Below are positions 43,782 through 52,431 of a stretch of DNA of 64,000 nt, piece after piece. Position 1 is the first letter of the stretch, and each line of letters begins with the position of its first letter. Position numbers and translations under genes: made by a program. The notes below the pieces were generated by a model. That model was not told where the DNA came from and searched no databases. It worked only from the letters and a program-made list of their open reading frames with translations. Origin of the DNA: Gryllotalpicola daejeonensis (GTDB lineage: Bacteria; Actinomycetota; Actinomycetes; Actinomycetales; Microbacteriaceae); assembly GCF_039538145.1 (NCBI RefSeq), contig NZ_BAABBV010000002.1:620001-684000 (forward strand). The letters run 5' to 3'.

Positions 43782-45491
43782 ATGCGCAGTCAGGACTGGT
43801 ACGGCGGCACGGGGCGCGACCCCTTCATTCACCGCGCATGGATGCGACGCGGAGTGCCCGACCACGCCTTCGACGGCCGCCCGCAGATCGCCATCGCCAA
43901 CACCGCGAGCGACCTCACCCCGTGCAACGCGCACCTGAACGAGGTCGCGGAGTACGTCAAGCAGGGCGTGTGGGAAGCCGGCGGCGTGCCGGTGAACCTG
44001 CCCGTGACCTCGCTCGGCGAGACGCTCGTGAAGCCGACCGCGATGCTGTGGCGGAACATGGCCGCGATGACCATCGAAGAGATGCTGCGCGCGAACCCGA
44101 TCGACGCGGCGGTGCTGCTCGGCGGCTGCGACAAGACGATCCCCGCGCTGCTCATGGGCGCGGCGTCGGTCGACCTGCCCGCGGTCGTCGTCCCGGGCGG
44201 CCCGATGCTGAACGGCTACTTCCGCGGCGAGCGCTCGGGCTGCGGCACGGGTGTGTGGGCGCTGTCCGAGGAGGTCCGCGCCGGGAACCTGAGCGAGCAG
44301 GAGTTCGAGCGCTTCGACAAGCAGATGGTGCGCTCGAAGGGCCACTGCAACACCATGGGCACCGCCTCGACCATGGGCATCATGGCCGAGGCGCTGGGCA
44401 TGACGATCCCCGGCGTCGCCGGCACTCCGGCCCCCGACAGCAGGCTGCTCGAGGCCTCCCATGCTTCCGGGCGTCTCGCCGTCGAGCTCGCCCTCGAAGA
44501 CCGCCGCATCTCGCAGGTCATCACCAAAGAGTCGTTCCACAACGCGATCGTCACCCTCGCCGCGATCGGCGGCTCGACGAACGCCGTCGTGCACCTGCTC
44601 GCCATCGCCGGCCGTCTCGGCATCGATCTCACCCTCGAAGACTTCGACCGCATCGGCGGCAAGGTGCCGTTGCTGGTGAACCTGCAGCCCTCCGGCAGCT
44701 ACCTGATGGAGGACCTGTTCCGCGCCGGCGGGCTGCTCGCCGTGCTCGACCAGGTGCAGGACCTGCTCGACCCTGCAGCCCAGACCGTCGTCGGCGCGCC
44801 GCTGACCTCCTTCCTCGGCGAGCACCCCGTGTGGGACCGCGACGTGATCTCGCTGCGCGAGAACCCCCTGCAGGACGAGGCGGGAATCGCAGTGCTGCGC
44901 GGGAACCTCGCCCCGCGCGGCGCCGTCATCAAGCCGTCGGCGGCGAGCCCAGAGCTCCTCACACACACGGGCCGCGCCGTCGTCTTCGACTCCATCGAGG
45001 ACTTCCACGCGCGCATCGACGACCCCGACCTCGACGTGGACGCCGACTCGGTGCTGGTGCTGCGCGGCTGCGGCCCGAAGGGCTACCCCGGCATGCCCGA
45101 GGTCGCGAACACGCCACTGCCGCCGAAGCTGCTCAAGCAGGGCGTGCGCGACATGGTGCGCATCTCCGACGGGCGCATGTCGGGAACGGCATACGGCACG
45201 GTCGTGCTGCACGTCGCGCCCGAGGCTGCCTCGCCGGGCAGCGTGCTCGCGCTCGTGCAAGACGGCGACCTCATCTCGCTCGACGTGCCGAACCGGAAGC
45301 TCGAGCTACTGGTCCCCGAGGAGGAACTCGAGGCCCGCAAGCCCGCGTACCGCGAGGTCTCGTCGTTCGCGAAGGCTGACCGCGGCTGGCAGAAGCTGTA
45401 CATCGAGCACGTCCAAGGCGCCGACACCGGTGCCGACCTCGACTTCCTGGTGGGGTCGAGCGGATCGATCGTGACGAGGGAGTCGCACTAG
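43782..45491 (+). CDS. IlvD/Edd-family sugar-acid dehydratase (pentonate dehydratase)
   Basis: Iron-sulfur dehydratase of 569 residues. Cluster and active-site positions are visible: TPCNAH (Cys about 48), GGCDKT (Cys about 116) and KGHCNTMGTAST (Cys about 189). The C-terminal region has the conserved DGRMSGTAYGTVVLHVAPEA. The sequence is nearer to L-arabinonate/D-xylonate dehydratases than to IlvD. It is followed 2 bp later by an FAH-family gene and then by a lactonase gene on the other strand, an arrangement typical of non-phosphorylative pentose oxidation. The ATG at 43782 follows GAAGGAGGG. Confidence 0.9.
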   Translation: MRSQDWYGGTGRDPFIHRAWMRRGVPDHAFDGRPQIAIANTASDLTPCNAHLNEVAEYVKQGVWEAGGVPVNLPVTSLGETLVKPTAMLWRNMAAMTIEEMLRANPIDAAVLLGGCDKTIPALLMGAASVDLPAVVVPGGPMLNGYFRGERSGCGTGVWALSEEVRAGNLSEQEFERFDKQMVRSKGHCNTMGTASTMGIMAEALGMTIPGVAGTPAPDSRLLEASHASGRLAVELALEDRRISQVITKESFHNAIVTLAAIGGSTNAVVHLLAIAGRLGIDLTLEDFDRIGGKVPLLVNLQPSGSYLMEDLFRAGGLLAVLDQVQDLLDPAAQTVVGAPLTSFLGEHPVWDRDVISLRENPLQDEAGIAVLRGNLAPRGAVIKPSAASPELLTHTGRAVVFDSIEDFHARIDDPDLDVDADSVLVLRGCGPKGYPGMPEVANTPLPPKLLKQGVRDMVRISDGRMSGTAYGTVVLHVAPEAASPGSVLALVQDGDLISLDVPNRKLELLVPEEELEARKPAYREVSSFAKADRGWQKLYIEHVQGADTGADLDFLVGSSGSIVTRESH

Positions 45492-45493
45492 CA

Positions 45494-46384
45494 ATGACTG
45501 ATACGGATGCTTCGACGGGTACGGATGCTTGGGCCGAGCGCCCCGCGCTGGCGCTCGCCCGCCTCGAGGTCGACGGCGACGTGCTCTGGGCCGTGCGCCG
45601 CGGCGACGAGTATTCCCCGCTAGGCATGAGCCTCGCCGAGTTGCTGCGGCTGCCCGCCACCGAGGCGCGCGCCGTCGTCGAGGGCGCCGCTGGGCCCGGC
45701 ATCCCCTCGTCGCGCGTGCTCGCGCCGATCGACCCGCAGCAGGAGGTCTGGGCCGCCGGGGTGACCTATCTGCGCAGCCGCGACGGCCGCATCGAAGAGG
45801 CGAGCGACGGCACGCCCTACGACAAGGTCTACGGCGCGGAGCGCCCCGAGCTGTTCTTCAAGTCGACGGGCGTTCGCGTCGTCGGCGACGGCGAGCCGGT
45901 CGGCAAGCGCGCCGACTCGACGTGGGACGTTCCGGAGTCCGAGCTCGGCATCGTCGTGAACTCGGCCGGCGAGATCGTCGGCTATGTGCCGGGCAACGAC
46001 TCATCGAGCCGCTCGATCGAGGGCGAGAACCTACTCTACCTGCCGCAGGCGAAGGTGTTCACCGCCGGCTGCGCGCTCGGGCCCGAGATCGTGCCGGCCT
46101 GGACGGTGCAGCCGCCGTTCGGCATCCGCCTGCTCATCGAGCGCGACGGCGTCGCGGTCTTCGACGACCGCACCTCGACCGATCAGCTCGCGCGCCGTCT
46201 CGAGGACCTCGCCGACTGGCTCTTCCGCGGCCTCGACTTCCCCGACGGCGTCATCGTGCTCACCGGCACCGGTCTCGTGCCGCCCGGAGAGTTCACGCTG
46301 CGCGACGGCGACGAGGTCACGATCGAGATCGAGGGCGTCGGCCGCCTCACGAACCCCGTGGTCACGGTGGGTCGCGCCCGCTAA
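45494..46384 (+). CDS. Fumarylacetoacetate hydrolase-family protein, probable 2-keto-3-deoxy-pentonate dehydratase
   Basis: This 296-residue protein has a C-terminal FAH domain. Metal-binding acids lie in WDVPESELGIVVNSAGEIVG. The block EVWAAGVTYLRSRDGRIEEA, followed by RPELFFKST, is shared with KdaD-type enzymes that dehydrate 2-keto-3-deoxy-arabinonate. Directly downstream of the pentonate dehydratase, it would carry out the next step towards alpha-ketoglutarate semialdehyde. The alternative is a hydrolase acting on a diketo acid, also in this family. Its stop overlaps the convergent lactonase gene by 4 bp. Confidence 0.85.
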   Translation: MTDTDASTGTDAWAERPALALARLEVDGDVLWAVRRGDEYSPLGMSLAELLRLPATEARAVVEGAAGPGIPSSRVLAPIDPQQEVWAAGVTYLRSRDGRIEEASDGTPYDKVYGAERPELFFKSTGVRVVGDGEPVGKRADSTWDVPESELGIVVNSAGEIVGYVPGNDSSSRSIEGENLLYLPQAKVFTAGCALGPEIVPAWTVQPPFGIRLLIERDGVAVFDDRTSTDQLARRLEDLADWLFRGLDFPDGVIVLTGTGLVPPGEFTLRDGDEVTIEIEGVGRLTNPVVTVGRAR

Positions 46385-47244
46385 CCGGCGAACGCGGGCA
46401 GCGCGACTCCGCGGACACCGGGCTGCACCGCGAAGACTGCGCCCGCCTCCGGCTGGTCGCCGTCGGCGAGGTTCTCGCGCGACGTCGTGATGAAGAGCGT
46501 GTCGAGGGATGCCCCGCCGAACGCCGGCGCCGTGACCTGACGCGGGCCCGGGATCTCGACGACCTCCGTGACGTCGCCGGTCTCCGCGTCGAACCGCCGC
46601 ACCGCGCCGCCGTTGTAGAACGCGACCCACAGGCCGCCCTCTGCGTCGATCGTCATGCCGTCCGGGCCGCCGTCGAAGCCGCTCACGTCTGCGAGCGCGC
46701 GCCGGTTGTGGAACGCCCCGGTCTCGAGGTCGTAGTCGAAGACGTCGATGCGCTTGGTCGGGGTGTCGATGTAGTACGCGAGTGCGCCGTCGAGGCTCCA
46801 CTGCAGGCCGTTCGAGATGGTCACGTTCTCCAGGGCGACGGATGCCGCGCCGTCGGGCTCCAGGCGATAGACGGATGCCGCGCCGGGCGTCTGCGCATAG
46901 GCCATCCCGCCGCAGAACAGCCGACCAGCGGGGTCGCAGCCGCCCTCGTTCAGCCGGATCGCCGGGTCGTCGAGAACCTGCGCCAGCTCGCGCTGCAGCC
47001 GGAAGCCGTCGTCGAACAGCGAGAAGCCGTGCTCCGTCGCCACGACGAAGCCGCCGCCCCGGCGTGGCCGCACGACTGCCGCCACGGAACTGCCCACGTC
47101 ATAGCGCGCAGGCGACTCGAGCGATGAGAGATCGACCACCGCCCCGGCGAGCATGTCGACGACCAGCATCCGCTCGCCCACCGGGTCCCAGCAGGGCCCC
47201 TCACCGTGATACGTGATCGATCCCGTGAGCTGCTGCGCCTTCAT
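46381..47244 (-). CDS. SMP-30/gluconolactonase-family sugar lactonase
   Basis: Six-bladed beta-propeller lactonase of 287 residues. Metal ligands are recognisable: HGEGPCWD with Glu about 15, Asn in TISNGLQWS, and Asp in GGPDGMTIDAEGG. It would open the pentono-lactone formed by a sugar 1-dehydrogenase, giving the acid used by the convergent dehydratase. The ATG at 47244 lies at the family start. It is convergent and overlapping with the FAH gene, so it is transcribed separately from the enzymes it feeds. Confidence 0.9.
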   Translation of the reverse strand: MKAQQLTGSITYHGEGPCWDPVGERMLVVDMLAGAVVDLSSLESPARYDVGSSVAAVVRPRRGGGFVVATEHGFSLFDDGFRLQRELAQVLDDPAIRLNEGGCDPAGRLFCGGMAYAQTPGAASVYRLEPDGAASVALENVTISNGLQWSLDGALAYYIDTPTKRIDVFDYDLETGAFHNRRALADVSGFDGGPDGMTIDAEGGLWVAFYNGGAVRRFDAETGDVTEVVEIPGPRQVTAPAFGGASLDTLFITTSRENLADGDQPEAGAVFAVQPGVRGVALPAFAG

Positions 47245-47356
47245 GCTGTCGACGCTATTGCAGGCCGACTACTGAAATCGACTGCGTAATTCGTCCCGAA
47301 AGCCCCTGCATAGACCGACCTGTCTGCAAATTGAGCGCGCCTCTAGATAATCTGCG

Positions 47357-48409
47357 ATGGTGACGGATGAGCTTGCAGCGGAGGAGACCCCGCGCGGCGC
47401 CGCACCCCGAGCCACCCTTGCCGAGATCGCCGCTCTCGCTCGCGTCTCGATCGCGACCGTCTCGAAGGTGCTGAACGGCCGTGACGGCGTCTCGGAGGAG
47501 ACACGCAGCCGCGTCGACGCGCTGCTCGGCGAGAACAACTACAGTCGCCGCACCCGCACCCACCTGCCGGCGCCGCTGATCGAGGTGCTCTGCTTCGACA
47601 TCGCGCACGCCTTCAGCGCCTCGATGATCGCCGCCATCGAGCGCGCCGTGCGCGCGCAGGGCATGGGGCTCGTCGTCACCGGTGCCGATGCCGATCACCG
47701 CCCTGCCGCCTCGTGGGCGGACGACGTCATCCATCGGCAACCGCGCGGCGTCATCCTGCTCATGAGCGAGCTCAGCGCCCGCGTTGCGACGCGGCTGCGC
47801 AGCCGGGAGCTGCCGATAGTCACCATCAACCCGTTCGGCGCGCCGCCGAAGGAGACCACGACGATCGGCTCCGCGGATTGGGACGGCGGATATGCGGCGA
47901 CGCGCCACCTGCTCGAACTCGGCCATCGCCGCATCGCGATCATCAAGGGCCCGGAGGGCATGCGTGCCTCGGCGCAGCGGCTCGCCGGCTATCGCACGGC
48001 GATGGAGACCGCCGGCATCCGGGTGCGACCCGAGTGGATCAAGCCCGGTCGGTTCATCCACAGCGACGGCTATGAGCAGGGCCGTGCCCTGCTCGAGTTG
48101 CCCGACCGGCCGACCGCGATCTTCGGCTCGAGCGACCTGCAGGCGCTCGGCGTCTACGACGCTGCTCGCGCGATGGGCCTCGACGTACCGGGCGACGTCT
48201 CGGTCGTCGGCTACGGCGATCTCTCGAACGCCGAATCCGCCAGCCCGCCGATGACCACGGTGCATGTGCCGATCGACGCAATGGCGGAGCAGGCGCTGAG
48301 CCTGGTGACGGCGCAGCGCGAACAGCTGGACCTGCCCGCGCGCCGGGTCGACCTGCCGGTGAGCCTGAAGGTTCGGGCGAGCACCGCTCCGCCGGCCGCC
48401 GCGCCCTAG
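47357..48409 (+). CDS. LacI-family regulator
   Basis: Repressor of 350 residues, with helix-turn-helix TLAEIAALARVSIATVSKVLNGRDGVS, and effector blocks AIFGSSDLQALGVYDAARAMG and VPGDVSVVGYGDLSNAE. It is divergent from the lactonase gene (112 bp apart), which is its most likely target, and convergent with the next LacI gene (30 bp apart). It is of the same subgroup as the proteins at 600, 48440 and 53753. Confidence 0.9.
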   Translation: MVTDELAAEETPRGAAPRATLAEIAALARVSIATVSKVLNGRDGVSEETRSRVDALLGENNYSRRTRTHLPAPLIEVLCFDIAHAFSASMIAAIERAVRAQGMGLVVTGADADHRPAASWADDVIHRQPRGVILLMSELSARVATRLRSRELPIVTINPFGAPPKETTTIGSADWDGGYAATRHLLELGHRRIAIIKGPEGMRASAQRLAGYRTAMETAGIRVRPEWIKPGRFIHSDGYEQGRALLELPDRPTAIFGSSDLQALGVYDAARAMGLDVPGDVSVVGYGDLSNAESASPPMTTVHVPIDAMAEQALSLVTAQREQLDLPARRVDLPVSLKVRASTAPPAAAP

Positions 48410-48439
48410 CCGCGACTCGGCCGCCGGCGGCGCCGCGCC

Positions 48440-49471
48440 CTACTTCCGCGGCGCGGCCGTGCTGCTGCGCACGACGAGCTGTGTCGCGAGGTCGATGCGC
48501 AGATGCTCGTGGGTCGAGGTGTCGCGCAGGCGCAGCGCCAGGCGGGTCGCCTGCTCCGCCATGTCGGCGGTCGGCTGGCGCACGGTGGTGAGCGGCGGCC
48601 CCACCCACGCGGCGACGGGCAGGTCGTCGAATCCGATCACCGACAGCTCATCGGGAATCACGACACCGAGGCTCCGCGCAGCCTCGTAGACCCCGAGCGC
48701 CTGCAAGTCGCTCTCGGCGAAGATCGCGGTGGGCGGCTCGGGCAGCGAGAGCAGCGCGAGGCCATGCTCGAGACCGCTCTCGAGCTGGAAGTCGCCGACG
48801 CGCACGTACTCGGGCGGCACGGCCACTCCCGCGGCATCGAGCGCCGAGCGGAACCCGGACAGCCGCGCGCGAGACATCAGCATGTCGTCCGGCCCGGCGA
48901 TCACTGCGACGCGGCGGTGGCCGAGTTCGAGCAGGTGCCGCGCCGCCAGAGTGCCGCCCGACCAGTTCGCGGCGCCGATCGCCGGAACGTCGGGCGGCGG
49001 GTCGCCGGCGGGGTCGATGATCACGAACGGGATGTTGCGCACCCGCAGCTGCCGCCGCGAATCCTCCGGCAGGCCCGAGAGCACGAGAACGACGCCGACC
49101 GGTCGGCGCTCGAGCGCTCCCTCGATCCAGTCGGGGGCGGGCGCGTGGCGGTCGCCGCTCTCGGTGACGACGACCGAGAGGCCGTGCTCGCGCGCGACCC
49201 GCTCGACCCCGCGGATGATCTCGAGCGTCCACTCGGTGCCGAGCTGCCCGAAGACGACCTCGATCAGCGAGCTCGGCTGCGCGGTGCCGCGGCGGTTGTA
49301 GCCGTGCTCATAGAGCAGAGCCTCGATCCGGGCGCGCGTCGAGTCAGAGACGCCCGCGCGCCCGTTCAAGACCTTCGAGACGGTCGACAGCGACACCGCG
49401 GCTTCGTCGGCGATGCGCGAGAGCGTCGCGCGTTCGCCGCCTGCCGCCGCGGTGCCGTCTGTCGCAGTCAT
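48440..49471 (-). CDS. LacI-family regulator
   Basis: Repressor of 343 residues with helix-turn-helix TLSRIADEAAVSLSTVSKVLNGRAGVS, and effector blocks AIFAESDLQALGVYEAARSLG and IPDELSVIGFDDLPVAAW. It lies 10 bp after the Gfo/Idh gene and in the same direction, so it is probably co-transcribed with the Gfo-TIM-ThuA-Gfo set. It is closely similar to the LacI at 53753 (both have PDWIEGAL/PEWLDQVL, ERRPVGVVLVLS/RRRPSGVVLVFS and PFVI.DPAGDP.PDVP), so the two probably sense related ligands. Confidence 0.9.
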   Translation of the reverse strand: MTATDGTAAAGGERATLSRIADEAAVSLSTVSKVLNGRAGVSDSTRARIEALLYEHGYNRRGTAQPSSLIEVVFGQLGTEWTLEIIRGVERVAREHGLSVVVTESGDRHAPAPDWIEGALERRPVGVVLVLSGLPEDSRRQLRVRNIPFVIIDPAGDPPPDVPAIGAANWSGGTLAARHLLELGHRRVAVIAGPDDMLMSRARLSGFRSALDAAGVAVPPEYVRVGDFQLESGLEHGLALLSLPEPPTAIFAESDLQALGVYEAARSLGVVIPDELSVIGFDDLPVAAWVGPPLTTVRQPTADMAEQATRLALRLRDTSTHEHLRIDLATQLVVRSSTAAPRK

Positions 49472-49481
49472 CCAGGCGAGC

Positions 49482-50600
49482 CTACGGGGTGTCCGAGAGC
49501 GGAACGGCCTCCGGGCGCGGAGCGGTGCTCGTCAGCTCGACGATGCGCTTCTCGCGCGCCGCCACGAGGATCGACTCCATGATGTCGAGCACGTGGAACG
49601 CGAGCTCGCCCGAGGCGCGGTGCGGCGTTCCCGCCGCAAGCCCGGCCGCGAGGTCGGCGAGGCCGTAGCCGCGCCCGGCGTCGCGATAGCCGGCGGATTC
49701 CGGAACCTCGGTCCACTCCTCCGATTCGGCGAGCAGCACCTCGACGGGGTCCGAGAACCGGTTCGGGTCAGGCACGGCGAGCGTGCCCTGCGAGCCGTAG
49801 ACCTCGAACTTCGGCGCCCGCGTGCCCCACACCTCGAAGCTGACGGTGACGGTCGAGGCGACGCCCGACTCGTGCTGCAGCAGGGCGGTGATGTGCGTGT
49901 CGACGTCGACCGGCAGCACCTGGCCGGCGTTCGGCCCCGTGGCGATCTTGCGCTCGCGCGTCGAGCGGCGCGCGGAGCCAGAAACCTGGGTGACGGGCCC
50001 GAGCAGGTGCACGAGGCTCGTCAGGTAGTACGGCCCCATGTCATAGAGGGGTCCGCCGCCGGGCTGGTAGTAGAAGGCGGGGGCCGGATGCCAGCGCTCA
50101 TGCCCCGGCGCAGACCAGTGCACCGCGGCGCCCAGCACCTCGCCGATCGTGCCGTCATCGACGACCTTGCGTGCCGTCTGGATGCCGGTGCCGAGCACCG
50201 TGTCGGGGGCGCTGCCGACGCGCAGCCCACGGCCCTGCGGGTCCGTGCCGCTCTGCGCCTCGATCAGCGGCCGCGCCTCCTCCGTCGAGAGCCCGAGGGG
50301 CTTCTCGGCGAACACGTGCTTGCCTGCGGCGAGCGCGCGCAGGCCGATCTCGACGTGCGCCGCCGGGATCGTCAGGTTGATGACCGCGTCGATGTCGTCA
50401 GAGGCGAGCAGCTCGTCGACGGTACGCGCGACGACGCCCTGCTCTGCGGCGACCTCCGCAGCCCGCTGCTCGTTGAGGTCGGCGACGGCCACGAGCTTGA
50501 GGTTCGGCAGCTTCGGCAGGCTCTCGAAGTACTGCTTCGAGATCACGCCGACGCCGATCACGCCGACGCGCAGCACGTCGGTCGCGGCATCCGCGCTCAT
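49482..50600 (-). CDS. Gfo/Idh/MocA-family oxidoreductase
   Basis: NAD(P)-dependent dehydrogenase family, 372 residues. The Rossmann motif is RVGVIGVGVISKQYFE, the active-site lysine is in VFAEKPLG, and GGGPLYDMGPYYLTSLVHLLG is the typical dimer/active-site block. It overlaps the ThuA gene upstream by 4 bp, forming a second ThuA-Gfo pair in this window. The sequence is clearly different from the Gfo at 37369 and from the one at 52432. Confidence 0.9.
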   Translation of the reverse strand: MSADAATDVLRVGVIGVGVISKQYFESLPKLPNLKLVAVADLNEQRAAEVAAEQGVVARTVDELLASDDIDAVINLTIPAAHVEIGLRALAAGKHVFAEKPLGLSTEEARPLIEAQSGTDPQGRGLRVGSAPDTVLGTGIQTARKVVDDGTIGEVLGAAVHWSAPGHERWHPAPAFYYQPGGGPLYDMGPYYLTSLVHLLGPVTQVSGSARRSTRERKIATGPNAGQVLPVDVDTHITALLQHESGVASTVTVSFEVWGTRAPKFEVYGSQGTLAVPDPNRFSDPVEVLLAESEEWTEVPESAGYRDAGRGYGLADLAAGLAAGTPHRASGELAFHVLDIMESILVAAREKRIVELTSTAPRPEAVPLSDTP

Positions 50601-51322
50601 TCGCTGACCCCCTCGGCCAGCTCAGAGCCGCGCGCCGCCCACAGCAGCCCGCGCTCGATGATCGTGCGCACGTTCGGGTCGTTCACGACCTCGAGCTTGT
50701 GCCCGGGCGCCGACACGAAGATGCGGCCCTTGCCCCACTGCCGGGTCCAGATCGCCGGCGCGGTGACCGGGCGGTTCCAGGCATCCCAGGGGCGCACGCT
50801 CTGTGTCGTCGTGGCCAGAACGTCGTTGTACTCGTCCGACAGCACCCAGTACTGCTCGGTGACGAGGTCGAAGTCCTCGATGCCCTGCGTGATGGGGTGC
50901 GACTTGCCGTATTCGGTGATGTTGACCGTGTACGGCAGGTAGTTGTCGGACTGCTCGCCGGTGCGCAGCGACGGCTCGATGCCGGCGTGGTGGGCGAACT
51001 GGCCGCCGACCATGTGCAGGTAGTCGGCGTTGTTGCGGTACGAGTCGGCGATGCCGCCGTGCCAGCCCGCCAGGCCAGTGCCGTTCAGCACGGCGCGGCG
51101 AAGGCCCGCGAACTCGCCCTGCTCGATGGTGTTCATCGTGTTGATCTGCACGATCAGGTCGACCGTGTCGAGGTACGCGTCGTCGGTGTAGACCCGCGTG
51201 CCCTCTGAGACGCGGACGCGGAAGCCGTGCTCTTCGAGGAACGGGATGAACGATTCGGTGGTCTCGACCGGCTCGTGGCCGTCCCAGCCGCCGCGGACGA
51301 TGAGCGCATTGCGCTGCGTCAT
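50597..51322 (-). CDS. ThuA-like domain protein
   Basis: This 241-residue ThuA-fold protein shows NALIVRGGWDGHEPVETTES, NGTGLAGWHGGIADSYRNN, and GKGRIFVSAPGHKLEVVND near the end. It differs markedly from the ThuA at 38625, so the two are not a recent duplication. It sits between a TIM-barrel isomerase gene (35 bp upstream) and a Gfo/Idh gene (4-bp overlap). Confidence 0.88.
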   Translation of the reverse strand: MTQRNALIVRGGWDGHEPVETTESFIPFLEEHGFRVRVSEGTRVYTDDAYLDTVDLIVQINTMNTIEQGEFAGLRRAVLNGTGLAGWHGGIADSYRNNADYLHMVGGQFAHHAGIEPSLRTGEQSDNYLPYTVNITEYGKSHPITQGIEDFDLVTEQYWVLSDEYNDVLATTTQSVRPWDAWNRPVTAPAIWTRQWGKGRIFVSAPGHKLEVVNDPNVRTIIERGLLWAARGSELAEGVSE

Positions 51323-51356
51323 GCTTGCTTCTTCCTTGTGTATATAGGTGGCGTTG

Positions 51357-52361
51357 CTAGTTCTTGGTGCTGAAGGCCGCGTCGAATGCGGTGGCGGATG
51401 CCTCGATCGCGTGTTCCCGCACGAAGGCGAGCGCCTCGGGCGCGCCCTTCAGGCGGTCCATTCCGGCGTCCTCCCACTCGACCGAGAGCGGCCCCTCGTA
51501 CTGAATCGCGTTGAGCATGCGGAAGGCGTCCTCCCACGGGACGTCGCCGTGACCCGTGTTGATGAAGTCCCAGCCGCGGCGCGGATCCGCCCACGCGAGG
51601 TGCGACGACAGCCGGCCGTTGCGGCCGTTCAGGCGCTTCTTCGTGTCCTTGCAGTGCACGTGGTAGATGCGGTCCTGGAAGTCCCAGAGGAACCCGACCG
51701 GGTCGAGGTCCTGCCACACCATGTGCGACGGGTCCCAGTTGAGGCCGAACGACTCGCGGTGGCCGATCGCCTCGAGGGTCGCCTTGGTGGTCCAGTAGTC
51801 GTAGGCGATCTCGCTGGGGTGCGGCTCGAGTGCGAACTTCACGCCGACCTCGTCGAACACGTCGATGATGGGGTTCCACCGCTCGGCGAAGTCCCGATAG
51901 CCGGCATCCACCAGCTCTTGCGAGGCGGGCGGGAACATCGCGACGTACTTCCAGATCGACGACCCGGTGAAGCCGGTGACGACCTTCGCGCCGAGGCGCG
52001 CGGCGGCGCGGGCGGTGTTCTTGATCTCTTCCGCGGCGCGCTGGCGCACTCCCTCGGGGTCGCCGTCGCCCCAGACCGAGTCCGGCAGGATGTCGCGGTG
52101 GCGCTGGTCGATCGGGTCGTCGCAGACCGCCTGGCCCTTCAGGTGGTTCGAGATCGCGTAGACCTTGAGGCCGTTCTTCTCGAGGATGTCGAGGCGGTTC
52201 TGCACGTAGTCGTCGTCGACGGCTGCGCGGTTCGGGTCGAGGTGGTCGCCCCACGAGGCGATCTCGAGGCCGTCGTAGCCCCATTCGCCCGCGAGTCGCG
52301 CGACTTCCTCGAACGGCAGGTCGGCCCACTGGCCGGTGAACAGGGTGACAGGTCGTGCCAT
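51357..52361 (-). CDS. Sugar phosphate isomerase/epimerase-like TIM-barrel protein
   Basis: AP-endonuclease-2-type TIM barrel of 334 residues. Metal-binding positions are suggested by FALEPHPSEIAY (Glu), LNWDPSHMVWQ (Asp, His), VHCKDTK (His) and SVEWEDAGMD (Glu), the usual arrangement for keto-sugar isomerases. Relatives include hydroxypyruvate isomerase, inosose dehydratase and the keto-glycoside-cleaving DgpB/CarB group. Between two Gfo/Idh genes and ThuA, it most likely isomerises or eliminates from a keto-sugar. It opens TLFTGQWADLPFEEVARLAG. There is no signal peptide. Confidence 0.9.
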   Translation of the reverse strand: MARPVTLFTGQWADLPFEEVARLAGEWGYDGLEIASWGDHLDPNRAAVDDDYVQNRLDILEKNGLKVYAISNHLKGQAVCDDPIDQRHRDILPDSVWGDGDPEGVRQRAAEEIKNTARAAARLGAKVVTGFTGSSIWKYVAMFPPASQELVDAGYRDFAERWNPIIDVFDEVGVKFALEPHPSEIAYDYWTTKATLEAIGHRESFGLNWDPSHMVWQDLDPVGFLWDFQDRIYHVHCKDTKKRLNGRNGRLSSHLAWADPRRGWDFINTGHGDVPWEDAFRMLNAIQYEGPLSVEWEDAGMDRLKGAPEALAFVREHAIEASATAFDAAFSTKN

Positions 52362-52375
52362 TGCTCAGCTCTCCT

Positions 52376-52423
52376 TTGAGACGTGAAAAACCAGTTGAGA
52401 CGTGAAGCCAGTAGAGGCGTGAA
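52376..52423. repeat. Three spaced copies of TTGAGACGTGAA
   Basis: TTGAGACGTGAA at 52376-52387 and 52395-52406, and the variant TAGAGGCGTGAA at 52412-52423, lie in the 70-bp gap upstream of the TIM-barrel gene. The spacing is 17-19 bp. They may be degenerate duplications or sites for a regulator. Confidence 0.8.
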
Positions 52424-52431
52424 AACGGTCG

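Noticed and set aside
42612..45260. Long leftward open frame of 882 codons opposite the LacI and dehydratase genes
   Set aside because: It is antisense to clear, motif-bearing genes. The Arg/Asp/Val/His-rich composition is that of a shadow frame in high-GC DNA, and no family is recognisable.
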